This document shows, in pieces, positions 63,605 through 64,000 of a DNA stretch of 64,000 nucleotides. The translations under genes were made by a program, and so were the position numbers. Source of the stretch: Chitinophagaceae bacterium (GTDB taxonomy: Bacteria > Bacteroidota > Bacteroidia > Chitinophagales > Chitinophagaceae); the NCBI GenBank assembly GCA_019638615.1, contig JAHBTL010000023.1, forward strand, positions 1 through 64,000. The letters run 5' to 3'. The notes under the pieces are model-generated. The model was not told the origin of the DNA. It saw only the letters and a program-made list of their open reading frames with translations, and made no database searches. Within the stretch, counting starts at the first letter, position 1. Each line of letters starts with the position of its first letter.

Positions 63605-64000
63605 TCATCCCTCATAACTTCTCAGCAATCTTTTGTAATAAACAGAACGCATGGAAATTACAGTTACGATCAGCCCTGCTATTCCTGTAATTGTAAAAAG
63701 CAATGCAAGTCCCCGGTCTTTACCGGTGCCAAACCAGTGGCCAAGCAAGTCCGCACCCGAGCCGGTAGTCATAAACGGTATGAAAATAAATTGTGCAATG
63801 GGGCCTATAACAAAGGCTGTAACAGGTGAAGCTGCCTGTTCAATGCTTTGAGCAAATCCAAAAACCCTTCCCTGTCTTTCGGGCGGAATGAGCTTCTGTA
63901 TAATAGTTTGCTCTGCTGCTTCCACTACGGGTATAAGGCACAGGTATATAAACAACCCTGTGGTCAATAAAACAATAGAAGGTTGAATGGTAAAGAATAT
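63605..64000 (-). CDS. MFS transporter, C-terminal part (gene runs off the window)
   Basis: The frame is open to the last base of the window, so the start is missing. The visible 131 residues contain three hydrophobic segments and 'LIPPERQGRVFGFAQSIEQAASPVTAF', a loop typical of EntS/macrolide-efflux-like members of the major facilitator superfamily. The final segment 'ALLFTITGIAGLIVTVISM' is the last membrane span. The substrate cannot be told from this part. The gene converges on the second pirin gene. Confidence 0.85.
   Translation of the reverse strand: MFFTIQPSIVLLTTGLFIYLCLIPVVEAAEQTIIQKLIPPERQGRVFGFAQSIEQAASPVTAFVIGPIAQFIFIPFMTTGSGADLLGHWFGTGKDRGLALLFTITGIAGLIVTVISMRSVYYKRLLRSYEG

Noticed and set aside
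1-64000. CRISPR arrays, tRNA or rRNA genes, and prophage structural genes.
   Set aside because: No regularly spaced repeats, no cloverleaf-like or rRNA words, and no capsid, portal, terminase, sheath or integrase signature were found on reading either strand.

Overview
The window looks like a chromosome segment of a Bacteroidota bacterium, most likely from the Chitinophagaceae (Niastella/Chitinophaga-like). The basis is the SusC/SusD pair, the FecR anti-sigma and ECF sigma factors, the BlaI/M56 pair, FKBP and azurin lipoproteins, several TTG starts, and promoters of the Bacteroidota TTTG-N18-TAnnTTTG type. No tRNA, rRNA or CRISPR array was seen. The placement is inference from gene content; no search was run.

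Region 1 (1-21851) is a polysaccharide-utilisation-like locus. It holds two tandem Asp-box (BNR) lipoproteins, an ECF sigma factor, a transglutaminase-like lipoprotein on the other strand, a GH20 hexosaminidase-like enzyme, a TIM-barrel isomerase-like protein, FecR, SusC, SusD, two amidohydrolases, a second ECF sigma without an anti-sigma, and a DUF4139 protein carrying a TonB-plug-like insert. The usual sigma-fecR-susC-susD order is split: about 4.4 kb lies between sigma and fecR, and the GH20 reading frame begins with a diverged copy of the fecR 5' end.

Region 2 (21852-28719) starts with 0.9 kb of repeats. It continues with a WYL regulator, asparagine synthase B ending at a perfect 30-bp palindromic terminator, an M56/BlaI pair with two abutting 20-bp operators, a relic of a hexapeptide acetyltransferase and a secreted metallo-beta-lactamase-fold protein.

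Region 3 (28797-49041) is the most unusual part: about 20 kb with eight tightly spaced minus-strand genes. The first encodes a protein with an Ig/PKD-like segment. The next three encode proteins of unlike fold (beta-lactamase-like serine hydrolase, metzincin-like protease, and a protein with a caspase-like His/Cys pattern), all beginning with the same pentapeptide MCKTT. Then come four very large proteins (1134, 1091, 2180 and 627 residues) without signal peptides. The four large proteins resemble families annotated as hypothetical or DUF6603. I read the unit as a candidate multi-protein assembly with tagged enzymatic partners; that is inference.

Region 4 (49042-64000) begins with a complete IS4-type insertion sequence (13-bp inverted repeats, 10-bp target duplication) inside an array of word-like AT-rich repeats. 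Mostly housekeeping genes follow: L-serine dehydratase, FKBP lipoprotein, a small membrane protein, a CCDC81-HU/SPOR-like protein, a compact unit encoding a 52-residue protein, ExbD/ExbB with a membrane partner, Lrp/AsnC divergent from adenosylhomocysteinase, azurin, a Crp/Fnr regulator, two pirins flanking a frameshifted GNAT gene, and the C-terminal part of an MFS transporter running off the window. A 127-bp structured repeat occurs in opposite orientation at 22058-22184 and 59694-59820.
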